Source: Prorocentrum cordatum | Taxonomy: Eukaryota; Sar; Dinophyceae; Prorocentrales; Prorocentraceae | DNA length: 42,500 nt | NCBI GenBank assembly: GCA_963575745.1 | Contig: CAUYUJ010003641.1 | Span: 1 to 42,500, forward strand | Direction of reading: 5' to 3' | In this document: piece after piece, positions 19,401-29,127 of the stretch | Layout of the letters: the number at the start of each line of letters is the position of its first letter | How positions within the stretch are numbered: position 1 is the first letter of the stretch | Translations under genes and position numbers: made by a program | Notes under the pieces: model-generated | Databases searched by the model: none | What the model saw: only the letters and a program-made list of their open reading frames with translations | What the model was told of the DNA's origin: nothing

Positions 19401-19880
19401 GACCAGAGGGAGGGGATGGGGAGGGGGGAGAGCAGGGACGGGGAGCAGGCAGTGGCGGGAGGGAATGGGAGGTCGTGGAATGGAAGGGGAAGGAGGGGGC
19501 GGGAGAAGGGGCGGACCGGCAACGCAGTGGCAAAGTTGATTCATGCCGCCCGCGCCTGCTGCAGCGATGACCAGCCTTGCCGCTAGATGGTAGGCACTGC
19601 TGCCATCAGGAAGAGCCCTCGACGCGGCGCGCCGCCGGCGTCTCCGCCGACGCAACGTGCCTTATGATGCAACTCCCGGGAGGTTGTATCGAGCATCGGC
19701 GCTGGCATACCCGCGGTCGAAAGCCAACCTGCTGCGCCACAGTCTCGCTCCCTCTGGCCCAGGCCTGCTCTCCCGCCGAGCCTGGCTCCGCCCGGCCTGC
19801 TCCCGGGCTCCACTCGCGCCTTGCTGCCGTGGACTGCCCCCCCGCCCCCCCCTCCCATGTCGGGCTGATAGCTCCTATCA
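19401..19880. other. GC-rich spacer, no gene recognised
   Basis: G-rich, then ordinary GC-rich DNA. Long open frames on both strands continue into neighbouring repeats and carry no motif. Confidence 0.35.
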
Positions 19881-19881
19881 G

Positions 19882-20038
19882 GAGGGAAAGAAACACACAG
19901 ACACAATTCATCGGCGATTCCCCAGAAAATATGGGAAAATATGGGAAGTGGGGGGGAAGACAAAACCCAGAAAATATGGAAAAATATGGGGAATCCTTTT
20001 ATTTGTGTGTATTTATTTGCGTGTCCCAGTTCCCCTTC
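19882..20038. mobile_element. ~155-bp foldback element, copy 1
   Basis: AACACACAGACACAATT at the left is answered by TTTGTGTGTATTTATTTGCGTGT at the right. Inside, GATTCCCCA pairs with TGGGGAATC around AAAATATGGG words. A second copy lies at 20,780-20,937, about 75-80 percent similar by eye. MITE-like, no coding. Confidence 0.7.
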
Positions 20039-20122
20039 ATCGTAGCCGTTCTCAGGAGGACCTCCCGCGAGCCTCCTCCTCAAGAGCGCCCCCGCGGCAC
20101 CTCTGGCCGTGCCCCCGCCGCC

Positions 20123-20263
20123 ATGGCGGCCGCGCTCGGCCTCGCCTCCCGCGGCGGCCCCCTGCCGCTGCCGCCCGCCGCGGGGCGCCCGGCGGCTCCT
20201 GGCGCGGCGGTGCCCCGGCGCGCGCCGCGGTGCCGCGGCAGCTCCGCGGGCCCCAGCACGGTG
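20123..20263 (+). CDS. Possible first exon with targeting-peptide-like sequence
   Basis: From the ATG at 20,123 in a GCCGCCATGGCGG context the frame reads MAAALGLASRGGPLPLPPAA and continues Arg/Ala/Pro/Ser-rich without acids, like an organelle-targeting leader. It reaches a GT donor-like site (AGCACG|GTGCCGAC). No downstream exon was found, and GC-rich DNA gives such text by chance, so this is only a candidate. Confidence 0.15.
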
Positions 20264-20264
20264 C

Positions 20265-20480
20265 CGACTCTCCTCGCCCCCCTCCCCCTCCCCTCCCTCT
20301 TTCCCTCCTGTCCCCCCCCTCTCCCCCCCCCCTCCTCCCCCTCTCCCTCCTCCTCCTCCCTCGCCCTCCCCTCCCTCTCTCCCTCCTGTCCCCCCCCCCC
20401 CCACCCCCCCCTCTTTCCTCCTCCCTCCCCCCTCCCTCCCCTCCTCCCTCCTCCCATACCTCTCCCTCCTCTCTCCCTCC
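20265..20480. repeat. Poly-pyrimidine (CCCTCC)n block
   Basis: Almost pure C/T of CCCTCC type. It resumes at 20,608-20,715 after an inserted TIR element. The long frames across it are artefacts. Confidence 0.9.
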
Positions 20481-20482
20481 TC

Positions 20483-20606
20483 GGCATCGCTCGGACGTGT
20501 GCATTTTTTTTCTCGGCGGGAGCCGTCGAGGACCATCCTGGACCATCGAGCAAGGAAACGCGCACGAAACCGAAAAATGCACAGGAAATGGACGTCCGAG
20601 CGATAG
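20483..20606. mobile_element. ~120-bp TIR element inside the pyrimidine block
   Basis: ATCGCTCGGACGTGTGCATTTTT at the left is inverted at the right as AAAAATGCACA ... GGACGTCCGAGCGAT. The element interrupts an otherwise continuous pyrimidine tract, so its borders are clear. Confidence 0.7.
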
Positions 20607-20779
20607 CAAGTTTCCCTCCTTTCCCCCCCCCCCCCCTCCTCCCTCCCCTCCCCCCCTCCCCTCTCCCTCCTCCCATCCCTCTCCCTCCTCTCTCCCTCCG
20701 CTCCCCTTGCCCCCTCCACAGCTGCACATGTTCGCGCCAGCGTGGGCCCCACACAGTGTGTTGCGGCACACTAGGTTCA

Positions 20780-20937
20780 GGAGAGGAAAAAACACACAGA
20801 CACAATTTATCCTCGATTCCCCGTTAAAATATGGGAAAATATGGGAAGTGGGGGGGGGGGAGACAGAAACCTAGAAAATATATGAAAATATGGGGAATAT
20901 TTTTATATGTGTGTATTTATTTGTGTGTCCTGGGGCC
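20780..20937. mobile_element. ~155-bp foldback element, copy 2
   Basis: Same layout as 19,882-20,038: AACACACAGACACAATTTAT, GATTCCCC, repeated AAAATATGGG, a G-run, then TTTTATATGTGTGTATTTAT and TGTGTGTCC. Confidence 0.7.
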
Positions 20938-20949
20938 CCTTCATGGGTG

Positions 20950-21295
20950 ATACAGTATATGTGGTGCAAGCTAGATGGTGCAAGCTATGTGGTGTACTTG
21001 GTGCATGCTGTGTGGTGCATGCTATGTGGTGTGTGGACTAGGTCGTGTAATCTATGGTCGGCACCAACGTTCTGATCTATGTTGTGAGAGCTATGTGGTG
21101 TAAATCATGTAGTGCATCCATGTGGTGCGATCTTTGGTGTGCGAGCCATGCAGTGCCATCTCTCTTTATAATGAGGTGCGGTCTATGTGGTGTAAGCTGT
21201 GTGCTGCAGTCTAAGTGGTTCAAACAATGTAGTGCGACACATGTAATGCGAGCTACATTGGTGCAATATATGCATTGTAATCCAGACGGTGTGGG
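20950..21295. repeat. Degenerate TATGTGGTGYA repeats
   Basis: Words such as GCTATGTGGTGTA and TGTGGTGCA recur at irregular 12-20 base steps, a worn short-period array. Confidence 0.6.
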
Positions 21296-21299
21296 CAAT

Positions 21300-22290
21300 T
21301 AAAAGCGAAGCAACGCAATGCAAAGCAGTGCAACGCAATGTACTGTAAGGCAGCACAATGCAATTCAACGCAATGCAAAGCACTGCAACACAAAGCGAAG
21401 CAATGCACCTCAATCGACAGCAATGTAACGCAATGCAAAGTCATGCAAAGCAATGCAACGCAAAGTAACGCAATGCAAACACAGCAATGCAAAAACATGC
21501 AATGCAACTCAACTCATCGCACATCAGTGCAGCGCAATGCACATTCAGCAAAGCATTGTAACGCAATGCAAACACTGCAAAGCAACGCAGTACAAAGCAA
21601 TGCGAGGCAATGCAGTGAACTGCAAAGCAATACAGAGCAACGTAATACAACATAATGAGACTTAATGAAGTGAAATGCAAAGCAATGCAGAGCACGCGCA
21701 GCAATGCAAAACAATACAACGAAATCGCCAGCAGTGAAGAACCATGGCCAGTCATGCAAAGCAATGCAAAGCAGTGCAGCGCAATGCAACGCAATGCAAA
21801 GCACTGCGAAGCAATGCAACGCAACACAACTCAATGCAAATCTGTGCAAAGCGATGCACATCAATACGAAGCACTGCAACACAATGAGAAACATTCCAAA
21901 GCAACGCCATACAATTCTCTGCGACGAAATGTACTGACATGTAAAGCAATGCGAACTACCACAATACAACGAAATGTGACGCAATCTAGTGACATGCAAA
22001 GCAATGCATAACACGCGCAGCAATGCAACGCAAGGCAAGTCAAAGCAATGCAATGCGAATCAATGCAGAGCAATGCAAGCCAGTGCAACGCACTACACTT
22101 CAAGGCGCAGCCCTGCAGCGCAGTGCAAAGCAATGCGCTGCACCACGGCACAAAGCAGCGCGACGCAGCGTGGGGACCCGCAAGACACCGCAGAGCCCGC
22201 GCGCACGGCAGCGCAGTGCACTGTGCTGCAGCGCAGTGCGGAGCAACGCAACGCAACTGCAGTGCGACTGTCGTGCACTGCCACGCGACT
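21300..22290. repeat. 1-kb decamer array (GCAATGCAAA)
   Basis: Variants of GCAATGCAAA/GCAATGCAAC repeat with a 5- and 10-bp beat for almost 1 kb, becoming GC-richer towards 22,290. Frames on both strands (for example 235 residues on minus) are artefacts of the periodicity. Confidence 0.9.
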
Positions 22291-23340
22291 GCAGCACAAG
22301 GAGTCGGGGGGTGCAGCGGGGCGGCGGCGACTGGCCAGCACGGGGCCGCACGCGGGGCCGCACACGGGCCTGTCAGGTTGACTGCGACCGGTTGCGTTGC
22401 AGCGATCCGACTGCAACGGGGGGAGGGGGGAAGCAACGGGGTGGCGGCGACGGCGCTGCGGCGGCATGGCGACGAGGCGTCGACGGGGCGGCGATGGTGA
22501 CCAGAAAGCGGCGGGCCCGACAACGGAGCCCAGTTCCTCAGAAGACAAGTAAGGTTTCCTACGCACAAGCGTCGGTTGGGGAATCATGAGTACTACTCTC
22601 TGCTCTCCCCTGACTCGGCCTCGAAGATATTTGGCCTCTCCGCGTATTTGTTTCACAGGATTTCGAACATTAGTTTCTTATGGTTCTCAAAATCCGATTG
22701 TTCTCGGTGTCTCCAAACGGTGCTCCAGCTGCAGCGTGGGCCTCAGTTTCGGATCGGCGTTTTGCCCTCGTCGTTCAGAATTGCGCTCGCGCCACAGCGA
22801 GGACCACTTTTCTGGATCCGAGTCCTCTTTGATATTGTTGTTGCTCCACTCATTTCCCCTCCTCCGCCTTCCCCTGGTCCTCCTGCTCCTCCCGCTCCTT
22901 CACTCCAGCTCCTGCTGCTGCTGTTCGTCCTCATGATGGGGTTCTCTTTGGAGTTCCAGGTCCGCTTCGACACGCGTCGGCGGATAGAGAAACAACAGCG
23001 CAATGGGAATACATGGGTGGGAGAGGTAGGATTTCAGATATGAAACGAGCGCACCTAGCCTGTCCTTTTGCCCCTCTCCTCCCTCCTCCTCCTCCTCCTC
23101 CTTCTCCTCTTCCTCCTCCTCCTTCCTGTGACCATCCTGTCCGAAGGTGGCGGCCGTTGTTTTTTATCATCGCCAGCGTTGCGTCGCAGATCCGGTCTGC
23201 ATGTTCTGACCTTGTACGGCACGACGAGCTGGCAACCTCACACTCTTGTGGTACGTTTCCGTGAGCTAGCGGAATTTTCAGAGTCGTTCGGCCATTGGGT
23301 CTGATGTCGGATCCCGTGCCTGTCATTCGACGGGTGGGGC
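22291..23340. other. Region with coding-like fragments, unresolved
   Basis: Ordinary complexity interrupted by short TCC tracts (22,850-22,920 and 23,078-23,128). Plus-strand text such as FSLEFQVRFDTRRRIEKQQR (near 22,945-23,005) is followed by a GT donor-like site (GGGAGAG|GTAGGA, 23,029). It could be an upstream exon of the split gene at 23.35 kb, but I cannot phase it. The repeated LQRGPQF / PQRGPLF text at 22,730-22,830 marks a small internal duplication. Confidence 0.25.
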
Positions 23341-23349
23341 CCCCCCGGG

Positions 23350-24435
23350 GTTCGCAGAGCCTGTCGCGAGCCCCTGTGGGTCAAGACCGTCAGAAGAAGA
23401 GTGAGAGCGTGTCTCGACGGAACCCGCCGCGCCGAGATAGAGAAAGACCTCCTGAGGGCCCCGAAGATAACTCAGAGATCCACGGAGAAGCTGGCCATGG
23501 CCACCACGCGGATCAGAGGTGAGAAGGTTTGGGTTGCCTCCTCCTCCTCCTCCTCCTCTCCCAGCCGTCAGAGGTTTCAGGCAGGCAGGCTCCACGGAGC
23601 GACCCTCCGCTGCGCGCCGCCCTGGTCGGGGCCGACTTCCGCAGACGATGGGGCGCTCCCCCTGCGGAGCGGGACGAGGAGGGTGCTGCCGTCTGCCAGT
23701 CCGCCAGTACGGCTGTCACGCGTCTCTGGGTGCAGCCTCGCAGGCCTAGAGATTGACACCAACACCAATATCGGGGGTGTGCATCCACCGATGGAAGAAG
23801 AATCCGATATCGGTGATGGTGGTAGCGTTCCTCGGCAGCTTGAGGCTGCTGCTGCTGCGATCCGCCTGCATAGAGCCCCACTGTCCAGATTGAGGTCATG
23901 AGCACGACGACGCATGAAATCAGAAGGTCGAGAGGCTTGTGCACGGGGGCGGCCACGGCGAGTATGTTGGCCCAGCTTGTCATCGAGGGTGCTTTCGCTG
24001 CGTGCATGGACCGTTCATCCCGGCCAGAGTTTGGCTTCATGTTGGGCAGCCATTAGCTTCATTTTTTCGGGTTGGAGCGACAACCTTTTCAGCTTCGCGC
24101 CCACCGTGGACAAGGAAGCTTACATCATGGCGGCTGTAGAGAAAGTCCTGTGGAATGAGCACCGCCTGTTGGTGGCGCCGGACAGCCGGGAGATGATCAC
24201 AGCGAACCGCGTCACTTTTGAGAGCTACGTCTTCCAGGACCCTTTCGGGTCTCGTTAGCATGTCCTGCCGACGGTGAGGGTCCTAGGGCCCGTCACTTGC
24301 ACGGGTTGTGGTGCTGAATACGTAAATGCCGCAACGCACAGGACCATCGCAAGTGTCTGAAATAACTACCGTTTCCTGACTAACAGCTGCATCCCCATCA
24401 GTAGACGGCTACAGAAACTCAAGATGATGCTGGAG
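23350..24435 (+). pseudogene. Split unrecognised gene, probably a pseudogene
   Basis: Four pieces join in frame on the plus strand. Exon a ends at 23,518 (AEIEKDLLRAPKITQRSTEK ... TTRIR), with GT donor CAGAG|GTGAGA. A 62-bp intron with a TCC tract follows. Exon b is 23,581-23,729 and the next intron is 159 bp. Exon c is 23,889-24,040 (GLCTGAATASMLAQLVIEGA) and its intron is 52 bp. Exon d starts at 24,093 (FAPTVDKEAYIMAAVEKVLW). The phases 1, 0 and 2 all agree. In exon d the same frame continues beyond a TAG (24,256) and a TGA (24,358) with protein-like text including TCTGCGAEY and YRFLTNSCIPISRRLQ up to a GT donor at 24,436. Either TAG is the true stop or the gene is dead. The start of exon a is approximate. 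I do not recognise the protein. Confidence 0.5.
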
Positions 24436-25245
24436 GTATCGTCAGAGCCAGGGCTTCGTCGTGGCTCCCGTTGCCCCCAAGCCAGGGCACAGAGATTTAT
24501 TTAGATTGGTGCTAATCCAAGCTCGTCGCGTGGATGCTTCGGCTCCGCTGCGAGCCGAACGAGACGACGCAGCAGTTCTGCTCGCGCAGTAGCCGCGCTG
24601 TCAGTCAAGCAGATAGTTGGCGCGCAGTGGTCAAACAGTCAATTGTTTTCTTGCGTATCTTGGCTTTAACACGTGCAGCGACACCCAGGCTGCTGAGCAG
24701 CCAGAGCGGCGATCGAGCAAAACTACGATTGGGTCAATTCGCAATGGCGCATCCGGGTGTCTGCGCCAAGCAAGTCTTCGAATACCTTTTCCAGAAAGGG
24801 CGTGGCAGGGTCCACCTCTGGGATCAGAGTTTGGCTGTAGCTCCCGTTTCAATCCGACGGGGACGCGGGACCCTCACTTGATCTGGAAATTGGCAGGCGG
24901 GCTTTTGCGCAGCATGTAACAACAGAACAGGAGAAACTTGATCTTGAGTCACGGTGGCAATCGGGACACTCCGCCTCCGACGGGCGCATCATCATCGCCC
25001 TCCTGTATTTCCTACCCCTCCTTCGTCTCTTCGCCCCTTCTCTGTGTTCACCTTCCTCTCTTCTCCCTCCCTGCCTTTCTCTTTCTCCCCGCTGAAGGGG
25101 CGTGTGCCACATCCACTGGCTATATGGTTGAGGTCATTCATGCCCTGCCTTTCAACTTGCGCCTGATTGTCATGAGACGCTTGGCAGTCGATGCCTTTAT
25201 GAAGCCTGCGATGCCGCTACTCCTCCGTCCTTCTCGATGTAGACT
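24436..25245 (+). other. Coding-like scraps, possible further exons
   Basis: A plus frame near 24,880-25,010 reads EIGRRAFAQHVTTEQEKLDL. Another at 25,125-25,235 reads YMVEVIHALPFNLRLIVMRR and then MKPAMPLLLR. The second resembles the LP..LR segment of the C-linker in cyclic-nucleotide-gated and EAG-type K+ channels, but no pore or voltage sensor is visible, so this is weak. Splice links to the gene at 23.35 kb are not established. Confidence 0.25.
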
Positions 25246-25247
25246 GA

Positions 25248-25515
25248 AGAGGATGAGGAGGAGGAGGAGGAGGAATAGGAGGAGGAGGAGGAGGAGAAGG
25301 AGGAGGAGGAGAAGGAGGAGGACGAGGAGGAGGAGGAGAATGTTGATGATGAGGAGGAGGAGGAGGACGAGGGGGAGGAGGAAAAGGAAAAGGATGCCAA
25401 GGAGGACGAGGGGGGATGACGAGAGAGATGATCATTAAGGTTTGGGTTAGGAGGGAGGAGGAAGAAGCAGGAGGATAAGGAGGAGGAAGAGGAGGAGGAG
25501 GAGGAAGAGGTTTGA
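25248..25515. repeat. (GGA)n purine tract
   Basis: GGA/GAA triplets with small interruptions, including one short GATGATGAG patch. Confidence 0.9.
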
Positions 25516-25559
25516 TGATGGGCAAGGAGGGAGGGATATACCAGGGGAAGACTCGAAAG

Positions 25560-25784
25560 GAGCATGATTCACATGATGATGGTGGTGATGGTCATGATGA
25601 TTGCGGTGTTGTTGGTGGTGGTGGTGATGATGAACAGTGGTGATGATGGTGATGGCGATTGCGGTGGCAATGACGATCATGTGGATGTTCATGAATCCGA
25701 TCGTGATGCTGATGCTGATGCTGCTGATGCTGATGCTGATGCTTATTTGGATGCTGATGATGATGACGATGATAATGATACTGC

Positions 25785-25849
<65 letters not shown>

Positions 25850-25930
25850 GCGATGCTGCTGCTGATGATGATGATTCTGATGCTGATGATGATGGTGATG
25901 ATAATGGTGAGGAGGAGGAGGAGGAGTAGG
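25560..25930. repeat. (GAT)n/(GCT)n microsatellite
   Basis: GAT and GGT triplets with an internal (GCT)9-type stretch near 25,780-25,808. The Asp-rich frame is an artefact. Confidence 0.9.
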
Positions 25931-26281
25931 AGGAATACGATCAAGTTGAGGCGGATATTGTGGATGATGGGGCAACGGGGGGCGACGAACGGACACGCGT
26001 TGGAGGATGATACCGGGAAGGGGGAGGAAGGGGAGGGGTACCAGGGCAAGCGCAAAACGCATCAACGGTGTTGCAGTAAGCCCTCCCTCCAAGTTTTCTC
26101 TTCACGCGTCCCTGCAAGGTTTCCTTTCCATTTCGAGAAATCCCCAGTGGGAGACATGCTGTGCCAATACGCCGTGTACCCGGACTTCAACGCCGCGGAT
26201 CAATGTGAATGTTGCGTCCTGGCAATTGGAGAGGCCTGACGGCCGGTGCCGCCGACCCTGATCGAAAGGGCTAGGAGTGGG

Positions 26282-26345
26282 ATGAGGAGGAGGAGGAGGA
26301 GGAGGAGGAGGAGGAGGAGGAGGAGGAGGAGGGGGAGGGGGAGGC
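26282..26345. repeat. (GGA)n tract
   Basis: About 20 GGA triplets ending in GGGGGA. Confidence 0.9.
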
Positions 26346-26407
26346 CTGGCAATTCCGGGGGCTTCCGCCGTACGAGTCTTTGAAACGCTACGATCTGATC
26401 AGACGAA

Positions 26408-26565
26408 CTGTGCGCGGCGCCGAGGCGAGGGCAGCATCTTGAAAACGGGCCGCCATCCACCCGGGAAGCTGTCGCGAACTCTCAATACGAATGTGCGCGG
26501 CCCTCGGCTGGGGGCCGCATTTTGAAAACCGCCCGCCCTCCATCCTGGAAGCTGTTGCGAATGCC
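26408..26565 (+). repeat. Two tandem copies of an ~80-bp unit
   Basis: GTGCGCGGC, then GCAT(C/T)TTGAAAAC, GCC(A/C)TCCA(C/T)CC and GGAAGCTGT(C/T)GCGAA, occur twice in order (first near 26,411-26,477, second near 26,494-26,561). Confidence 0.75.
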
Positions 26566-26582
26566 AGGGGTGATGATCACAC

Positions 26583-26640
26583 GTGGTGAGGAAGGCTCTA
26601 GCGAAACGTCTGGCCCCCCCCCCCTACCGACACGCCAGGA
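26583..26640 (+). repeat. Dispersed repeat, copy 2 (GCGAAACG...CCCTACCGAC)
   Basis: GTGAGGAAGGCTCTAGCGAAAC and CCCCCTACCGACACGCCA match the copies near 6,560 (minus) and 40,236 (plus). The C-run here is expanded. Confidence 0.65.
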
Positions 26641-26682
26641 GGCGCGGCAGGGAGGAGCTGTTTGTCAGAAAAAAACGATGGG

Positions 26683-26765
26683 TGAGGAGGAGGAGGAGGT
26701 CGAGGAGGACGAGGACGAGGAGGAGGAGGAGGCGAAGGCGGAGGAGGAGGAGGAGGAGGAGGCGT
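26683..26765. repeat. (GGA)n tract
   Basis: GGA triplets with GAC and GCG interruptions, between two dispersed repeats. Confidence 0.9.
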
Positions 26766-26789
26766 GAGTATGTCGCCCCCCCTCCCCTG

Positions 26790-26905
26790 CAGGCGTTACC
26801 AGTGCCGCGTAGCATCAGGCAGCAGGCAGATGTTTGGGCTCCTGGGAAACAGGCTTTGCTCCCGCCGGCGGCGTTTGTCCCAAGTACCATCTTGCTTTTC
26901 CAGAA
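26790..26905 (+). repeat. Dispersed coding-like repeat shared with 36,325-36,440
   Basis: CAGGCGTTACCAGTGCCGCG through GCCGGCGGCGTTTGTCCCAA and CATCTTGCTTTTC align along their length with 36,325-36,440. In both places the same frame is open and similar (LQ..PV.RSI, PGK, LLP.AF, IL.F). That suggests a shared exon of an unrecognised element. Confidence 0.6.
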
Positions 26906-27040
26906 AAACTTCCTAGCATTTGTTTCATGGTAGCGGAGCCCGTGGTTCGCCACAGGGGCTCCAGAACAGAGATGGCAGCGGCGACCGCCGCGGCGATTCC
27001 ACTGGACCCCCAGAACAACGACCTTGGTTGCAATGTATCA

Positions 27041-27660
27041 TGACTTGAAGTGCGTGAAGCCTGGTACACCTTAGTCACAAACCGATTCGCGCAACTGTGC
27101 AGTGCCAGTTATGGAAGTGGGGATTTCAGGTATACTGCCACCGCCCTCGAATCCAATCACGAAGGGATAGGGTTATTCTTCGAGCACAGCGCCAAGCTTG
27201 GTGCCAGGACGGTTGACGATGATGAGGCATTCACGGTGTTGCTGATGGGCTACATGATGCATTTTATTCTGATATCGGGCATCAGCCGCAATATGAACTG
27301 CGAGGAATAGTTCAACAACTTGAAGGAACCCGTCAGGACAGAATTCCAGCGTCAATCGAACGCGTCGGAGCATGTTGCCAACACCGCCGGATCTATGTAG
27401 TCCGCTGGGAGCACGAGGGCTGGAGGAGATGGAAGCAATCCCGTTAGCGAATACAGGGCCGTGCAACAGGTAAAAACATCTTCGGGTGACTGGACCACAT
27501 TCGGGGAGTGGAACGAGACGTTGTTGAGCGCGCTCGCCCACATGCATGGCTATCGACAAATCCCGGAATTATCGAGGACGCCATCGGCGCATCACGTGCC
27601 GCTCCGTGGGAATTTCCCGAAGTGGTGCGCTGCGACGCGGCGCGTATGCCAGTTATGAAA
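27041..27660 (+). pseudogene. Decayed reading frame, unrecognised
   Basis: One frame runs about 600 bases with only two stops (TAG 27,308 and TAG 27,398) and protein-like composition. Pieces include FFEHSAKLGARTVDDDEAFT, LLMGYMMHFILISGISRNM, LKEPVRTEFQRQSN and WTTFGEWNETLLSALAHMHG. There is a good GT site (CAACAG|GTAAAA, 27,471). No family is recognised; it could be a gag-like or host-gene remnant. The minus-strand 128-residue frame here is its shadow. Confidence 0.35.
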
Positions 27661-27689
27661 TGGCCGTCGGCCCATCCCGCCACCGTGCT

Positions 27690-28225
27690 TGGGTTTTGGG
27701 TGGGAGTCCTCATGGACGCTCCTTGGGGTCTCTCGAGAGGACTCTCGGGGGCTATTGTGGGGAAATTTAGGGGCCTCTTGGGGGTCTTCTGAGGGCTTTT
27801 TGGGAACCTTTTGGGGCTCTCTTGGAGCCTCTTGGGGCTCTCTTGGAGCCTCTTGGGGGCTTCTGGGGGCCTCTTAGAGCCTCCTGGGGGACTCCTGGCA
27901 CCGACAGCTCGAAAGGTTCATTCGGGTTCCCCTTCTGGGCTCTCTCTTGGGGCCGTCCTGTGGCCCCTCTTGGGCCGTTTCAGGTACCTCTTCGGCCGTC
28001 TTGGGGCCCTTTTGAGCTGTCTTGGAGCCCTCTTGGACGCTTGTTGGGCCGTCTTGGGGCGATCTCGAGGTCTCTTGGGCCGTCTTGGAGGCGTCTTGGG
28101 CCTTTGGAGGCAATCTTGGGCTGCTTGGAGCGATCTGGAACCGTCGGGGGGCTCTCTTGGACTGCTCCGGACTCTCTTGGACCGGCTTGGGGCGCCCTTA
28201 GGTCGTCCCTGGGCCGTTTGAGACC
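27690..28225. repeat. Degenerate TCTTGGGGC minisatellite
   Basis: About 535 bp of words such as GCCGTCTTGGGG and CTCTTGGAGCC at irregular 9-27 base steps. It gives Leu/Gly-rich frames on plus and Lys/Pro-rich frames on minus that I consider artefacts. It ends at a G-run at 28,232. Confidence 0.8.
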
Positions 28226-28566
28226 TTGAGGTCGGGGGGGGGGGGGCGGCGACAGAATGGGGCCCCTTCGGAGGGACTTTCAGGGAGGTTTTTGACCAGG
28301 CACTGGCGAGTAGGGCCAAAGACTGTTCCAAACACTCTGTCAGAGGTCTCGCACGGCCCACACCGCAGGGCGGGAGCGGCCCGATCCGTAAGGGCTTCGC
28401 CCCCTGCCGCCGGTCCCTTCTTTCGGAGAATGGGCCATAGAAGAGGGAAGTCATGAGGCTTTGGCTTCACCGTGGAGCAGCGTCGGAACTTCATGCGAAG
28501 ACGATGGGTAATTGACAACACGAATGGAGATTGCGAGTCTATTGTTGTACTCGCTGTTCTATAAAT
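28226..28566. other. Non-repetitive spacer
   Basis: No gene, RNA or mobile element recognised in this stretch between two arrays. Confidence 0.4.
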
Positions 28567-29127
28567 TTCAGAAATGTGGCAAATCCTTTGTGTTTTTTGA
28601 CCCGGACCCTACGGATCTGCGTGATGGGGTGCCGCCGAATTTCAGAAATGTGGCAAATCCATGTGTTTTTGGACCCTGACCCTTTCGATTTGCGTGAGGG
28701 GTGCTACCGAACTTTAGAACTGTAGCAAATCCCAAATGTTTTTGCACCCTGACTCCGCCGATCTGCGTGAGGGGGTGCCACCGAATTTCAGAAATGTGGC
28801 ACATCCTTTTGTGTTTTTGCACCCTGACCCCGCCGATCTGCGTGAGAGGTGCCACCGAATTTCAGAAATGTAGCAAATGCCTGATGTTTTTGGACCCTGA
28901 TTCCGCCGATTTGCATGAGGGGTGCCATCGATTTTTAGAAATGTAGCGAATCCTTTGTGTTTTTGGACCTTGACCCCGCCGATCTGCATAAGGTGTGCCA
29001 CCGGATGTCAGAAATGTGGCAAATCACACCCCGCCGATTTGCATGAGGGGTGCCACGGAATGTTAGAACTGTGGCAACTCCCCTGTGATTTTGGACCCTG
29101 ACCCCGCCGATCTGCGTGAGGGGTGTT
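28567..29127. repeat. 74-bp satellite, 8 copies
   Basis: The landmark TTCAGAAATGTGGCAAAT starts near 28,567, 28,641, 28,713, 28,787, 28,861, 28,934, 29,007 and 29,062. The period is 72-74 bp except for a 19-bp deletion in the seventh copy. Each unit has TTTTTGGACCCTGACCC, GCCGATCTGCGTGAGGGG and TGCCACCGAA. 74 is not a multiple of three, so it is not coding. Confidence 0.9.

Noticed and set aside
23513-24040. 175-residue minus-strand frame with a hydrophobic segment
   Set aside because: It is antisense to exons b and c of the split plus-strand gene, whose splice phases agree. It also ends in a (TCC)n-derived Arg run.
24944-24965. Antisense spliced-leader-like text (CTTGAGTCACGGTGGC)
   Set aside because: Only about 14 of 22 positions match; too weak.
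28567-29127. CRISPR-like array
   Set aside because: The whole 74-bp unit repeats; there are no unique spacers. The same holds for the 90-, 101- and 161-bp arrays, and the context is eukaryotic.
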